Assembly (NCBI RefSeq): GCF_003024195.1 | Contig: NZ_KZ679041.1 | Span: 558,001 to 622,000, forward strand | From: Streptomyces dioscori | GTDB lineage: Bacteria; Actinomycetota; Actinomycetes; Streptomycetales; Streptomycetaceae | Length of the DNA: 64,000 bases | Direction of reading: 5' to 3' | Part shown: positions 61,589 to 64,000 of the stretch, piece by piece | Position numbering within the stretch: position 1 is the stretch's first letter | Layout: every line of letters begins with the position of its first letter | Position numbers and translations under genes: made by a program | The notes under the pieces: generated by a model | Seen by the model: the letters and a program-made list of their open reading frames with translations, nothing else | Database searches by the model: none | What the model was told of the DNA's origin: nothing

Positions 61589-61638
61589 TGGTGCGTCCGG
61601 CGCCGGGCCGACAAGAGCTGCACGCCGAGAGGACACAC

Positions 61639-62739
61639 GTGAGCACCACCGACACCGTCGACCGGGGCGCCGATCCGGCGGATCCCGCCCGGATGACCAA
61701 GCCTCCCCCCGCCCGCCGCGGCAGCGACTACGCCGCGCTCTGCCGCGAGGTCAGACAGAGCGGGCTGCTGAAGCGGCGCCCGGTCTACTACTCGGTCAAG
61801 GTAGGGGCGAACCTCCTCCTGCTGGCCGCCGGATGGACCGCCTTCGCGCTGATCGGCCAGTCCTGGTGGCAGCTGGTGACCGCCGCGTTCCTCGCGGTGA
61901 TGTTCACCCAGACCGCGTTCATCGGGCACGACGCCGGACACCACCAGATCGCCGCCTCCAAGCGCGTCAACAACGTGCTCGGCCGCGTGCACGCCGACCT
62001 GCTGGTCGGCCTCAGCTACGGCTGGTGGATCAACAAGCACACCCGGCACCACTCCCACCCCAACCACGTCGACCGCGACCCCGACATCGCCGACGGCGCG
62101 ATCGCCTTCACCGAGGACCAGGCCCGCGTCCGCAGCGGCGCGTACGCCTGGCTGGGCCGCCACCAGGCCTGGCTGTTCTTCCCCATGCTGCTCCTTGAGG
62201 GCCTGGCCCTGAAGGTCGCCGGCGTACAGGCCACCTTCGAGCGCGGCCGTACTCGGACCGGGCGCACGACCAGGATCGCCGAGGCGGCCATGCTGGCGGC
62301 GCACATCGGCGGCTATCTCGCCGCCCTGTTCCTGGTCCTGACCCCGCTCCAGGCGGTGGCCTTCATCGCGGTGCACCAGGGACTCTTCGGGCTGTACATG
62401 GGGTGCTCGTTCGCCCCCAACCACAAGGGCATGGCCCTGTTCGGCAGGGACGACAAGGTCGACTTCCTGCGCCGGCAGGTGCTGACGTCACGCAACATCC
62501 GCGGCCACCGGCTCACCGACCTGGCCCTCGGCGGACTGAACTACCAGATCGAGCACCACCTGTTCCCGTCCATGCCGCGGCCCAGCCTGCGCCACGCCCA
62601 GGAACTCGTCCGCACCTTCTGCGCCCGGCACGGCATCGCGTACCACGAGACGGGCCTCCTCGACTCGTACGCCCAGGTGCTGAGGCATCTGCACACCGTC
62701 GGCGGCCCGCTGCGCCTGCGGCCGGAACTGGAGTACTGA
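61639..62739 (+). CDS. Fatty acid desaturase (membrane diiron, acyl-lipid/acyl-CoA type)
   Basis: A 366-residue membrane desaturase. The three histidine boxes are HDAGHH (about 97), HTRHHSHPN (about 134) and QIEHHLFP (about 304), between hydrophobic segments. Such enzymes insert a cis double bond in acyl chains using O2 and electrons from ferredoxin. GTG at 61639 is preceded by GAGAGGA. It stands after a cold-shock gene and faces a two-component pair, consistent with control of membrane fluidity. Confidence 0.9.
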   Translation: MSTTDTVDRGADPADPARMTKPPPARRGSDYAALCREVRQSGLLKRRPVYYSVKVGANLLLLAAGWTAFALIGQSWWQLVTAAFLAVMFTQTAFIGHDAGHHQIAASKRVNNVLGRVHADLLVGLSYGWWINKHTRHHSHPNHVDRDPDIADGAIAFTEDQARVRSGAYAWLGRHQAWLFFPMLLLEGLALKVAGVQATFERGRTRTGRTTRIAEAAMLAAHIGGYLAALFLVLTPLQAVAFIAVHQGLFGLYMGCSFAPNHKGMALFGRDDKVDFLRRQVLTSRNIRGHRLTDLALGGLNYQIEHHLFPSMPRPSLRHAQELVRTFCARHGIAYHETGLLDSYAQVLRHLHTVGGPLRLRPELEY

Positions 62740-62777
62740 GCACTCCGGCGGACATCCCGGCCCGTCGTCTCCGGCCG

Positions 62778-63449
62778 TCACCGGGGGCTGCGCGGCACCA
62801 CCAGTCCGCAGTCGTACGCCAGGATCACGGCCTGCACCCGGTCGCGGAGCCCGTACTTCTCCAGGATGTGCGCGATGTGCGTCTTGACCGTCGTCTCTCC
62901 CACGCCCAGTTCCAGCGCGATCTCCGCGTTGGACAGCCCACGGGTCAGCGCCCGCAGGACGTCGAGCTCACGGCTGGTGAGCGCGCCCAGGCGGGACGGT
63001 ACGTCGGGGGAGGCGGGCGCGCCGAGATGGGCGAAGCGGTCGAGCAGCCGGTGGGTGACTCGGGGCGAGAGCACGGCGTCACCGGCGGCCACGGTCCGGA
63101 TGGCGCCGACCAGCGAGTCGGCCGGTCCGTCCTTGACGAGGAAGGCGCTGGCCCCCGCGCGCAGGGCGTCCACCACATGGGCGTCCAGGTCGAACGTGGT
63201 CAGGATGACCACGCGGCTCGGTGACCCCGTCTCCGCGATACGGCGCGTGGCCTCGACGCCGTCCATGTTCGGCATCCGGATGTCCATGAGGACGATGTCC
63301 GGGTTCAGCGACAGGGCGCTCTCGACGGCGTCGACCCCGTCCGCCGCCTCACCGACGACCGTGATGTCCGGTTCCGCTTCGAGGATGAGCCGGAATCCTG
63401 TCCGGATCATGGGCTGGTCATCGACCAGCAGGACGCGGATGGTCTGCAT
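62778..63449 (-). CDS. NarL-type response regulator (DesR-like context)
   Basis: A 223-residue regulator with receiver (VLLVDDQPMIRTG; phosphoacceptor in VLMDIRMPNMDG; lysine in FLVKDGP) and C-terminal LuxR helix-turn-helix (LTSRELDVLRALTRGLSNAE, GETTVKTHIAHILEK). The ATG at 63449 follows GAAGGG; the frame upstream overlaps the kinase gene. Its start lies inside the last 32 bp of the kinase gene, so the two are coupled. It converges on the desaturase gene, a possible target. Confidence 0.93.
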   Translation of the reverse strand: MQTIRVLLVDDQPMIRTGFRLILEAEPDITVVGEAADGVDAVESALSLNPDIVLMDIRMPNMDGVEATRRIAETGSPSRVVILTTFDLDAHVVDALRAGASAFLVKDGPADSLVGAIRTVAAGDAVLSPRVTHRLLDRFAHLGAPASPDVPSRLGALTSRELDVLRALTRGLSNAEIALELGVGETTVKTHIAHILEKYGLRDRVQAVILAYDCGLVVPRSPR

Positions 63450-64000
63450 ACGGGGGACGCCCTTCGTAGTGCCCTGCGATGTCGTACGAGTCGTATGAGG
63501 GGTCGTCCGGTGCCGGCAGCGGTGGGTGTGCCCGCTCCTGGTCCTGCGCCGGTGCCGACAGCGGCAGCGGTACGACCGCGTGCACGCAGTAGCCGCCGCC
63601 CGGACGCGGGCCGGTGTGCAGCGAACCGCCCACGGCGCCGATGCGCTCCCGCATGCCGAGCAGTCCATGACCGGGTCCGTCGGGCAGGTCGGCCCGGCGA
63701 GGCGCCGCCCCCTCGCCCGGCCGGGGCCCGTCGTCGCAGAGCCGGACGGTGAGCCGCCGATGCCTGGCTTCCCAGGCGACGGTCAGTTCGGCGCGGGTGT
63801 GACCGGCGTGCTTGAGCGTGTTGGTGAGCGCCTCCTGCACGATCCGGTAGACGGTCAGATGTGAGCCGGCCGGCAGTTCGGCGGGTGTCCCGGTCGTCGT
63901 GAAGTCCACGGTGAGACCAGCCGCGCGCACCGCGTCCACCAGCGCGGGCAGGGCTTCCACGGTGGGCTGCGGCGGCTCCTTGCTGGGATCGGCGTCCGCC
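63418..64000 (-). CDS. Sensor histidine kinase, NarX/DesK type (5' part beyond the window)
   Basis: The C-terminal 194 residues of a HisKA_3-type kinase; the frame is open to position 64000, so the N-terminus lies outside. The ATPase domain shows the N-box VYRIVQEALTNTLKHA, the G1 region LCDDGPRPG and GHGLLGMRERIGAVGG. It ends in a Pro/Tyr/Asp-rich tail and overlaps the response regulator start by 32 bp. It is the cognate kinase of that regulator. Confidence 0.92.
   Translation of the reverse strand, partial: ADADPSKEPPQPTVEALPALVDAVRAAGLTVDFTTTGTPAELPAGSHLTVYRIVQEALTNTLKHAGHTRAELTVAWEARHRRLTVRLCDDGPRPGEGAAPRRADLPDGPGHGLLGMRERIGAVGGSLHTGPRPGGGYCVHAVVPLPLSAPAQDQERAHPPLPAPDDPSYDSYDIAGHYEGRPPYADHPRPAGR

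Overview
The window reads as chromosomal DNA of a Streptomyces-like actinomycete. GC content is very high, GTG starts are common, adjacent genes often overlap by ATGA/GTGA, and the gene families (ROK regulators, OFA transporter, LCP protein, DUF6493, HExxH peptide hydroxylase) fit that group. I saw no phage, insertion sequence or CRISPR array. Two copies of a 24-bp intergenic element, many short tandem repeats and several near-perfect terminator hairpins punctuate the map. Genus is inferred from style and gene content, not from a marker search.

Region by region: (1) 140-4499, minus strand: a three-gene redox operon with a Baeyer-Villiger-type flavin monooxygenase, an AurF-like diiron oxygenase and an FprB-type ferredoxin/NADPH reductase. 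(2) 4918-16570, plus: a ROK regulator, a ribose-type ABC sugar importer (ATPase, permease, Tat lipoprotein), then a Gfo/Idh/MocA dehydrogenase, a TIM-barrel isomerase, a secreted glucose/sorbosone dehydrogenase with PKD and carbohydrate-binding regions, and a ThuA-DUF1080 lipoprotein. This looks like uptake and keto-sugar type breakdown of a glycoside or cyclitol. (3) 16694-24764, plus, after a perfect 15-bp terminator: seven tightly coupled genes forming an actinobacterial version of the ebo cluster (myo-inositol-1-phosphate synthase-like enzyme, EboC-like UbiA prenyltransferase, TIM-barrel isomerase, EboA, EboB/TatD-like hydrolase, EboE, EboF-like phosphodiesterase), followed by a Tat-exported TIM-barrel protein. 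(4) 26342-37090: divergent C2/acyl-CoA modules. On minus lie a ThDP lyase, a formyl-CoA transferase homologue, an ADP-forming acyl-CoA ligase and an OFA antiporter; on plus lie second-copy sucC/sucD-like genes and an aldehyde dehydrogenase. A perfect inverted repeat sits in the shared promoter region.

(5) 37308-44158: tRNA-Leu(GAG) with its own promoter and terminator, an orphan NarL-type regulator, a minimal RiPP-like locus (44-residue candidate precursor plus a HExxH hydroxylase ending in a PqqD-like recognition domain), a Ser/Thr kinase, an N-formylglutamate amidohydrolase, a DUF429 protein and a 38-residue leader ORF with a hairpin. (6) 44278-46429: an EF-G-like GTPase broken by one extra C. 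(7) 46950-50934: a large DUF6493 protein with a 12-residue repeat, and a DUF1684 protein. (8) 51018-56008: a complete Dpp/Opp-type peptide ABC importer. (9) 56079-60752: cell-envelope genes (polysaccharide deacetylase-glycosyltransferase fusion, LCP ligase) and an N5-(carboxyethyl)ornithine synthase-like enzyme that overlaps the LCP gene tail to tail. (10) 61298-64000: a cold-shock protein, a fatty-acid desaturase and a two-component pair resembling DesR/DesK; the kinase runs off the window.

The most interesting parts are the RiPP-like locus at 38.4-40.3 kb and the ebo-type operon. In the latter an inositol-phosphate synthase fold stands where cyanobacterial ebo clusters carry a dehydroquinate-synthase-like gene.
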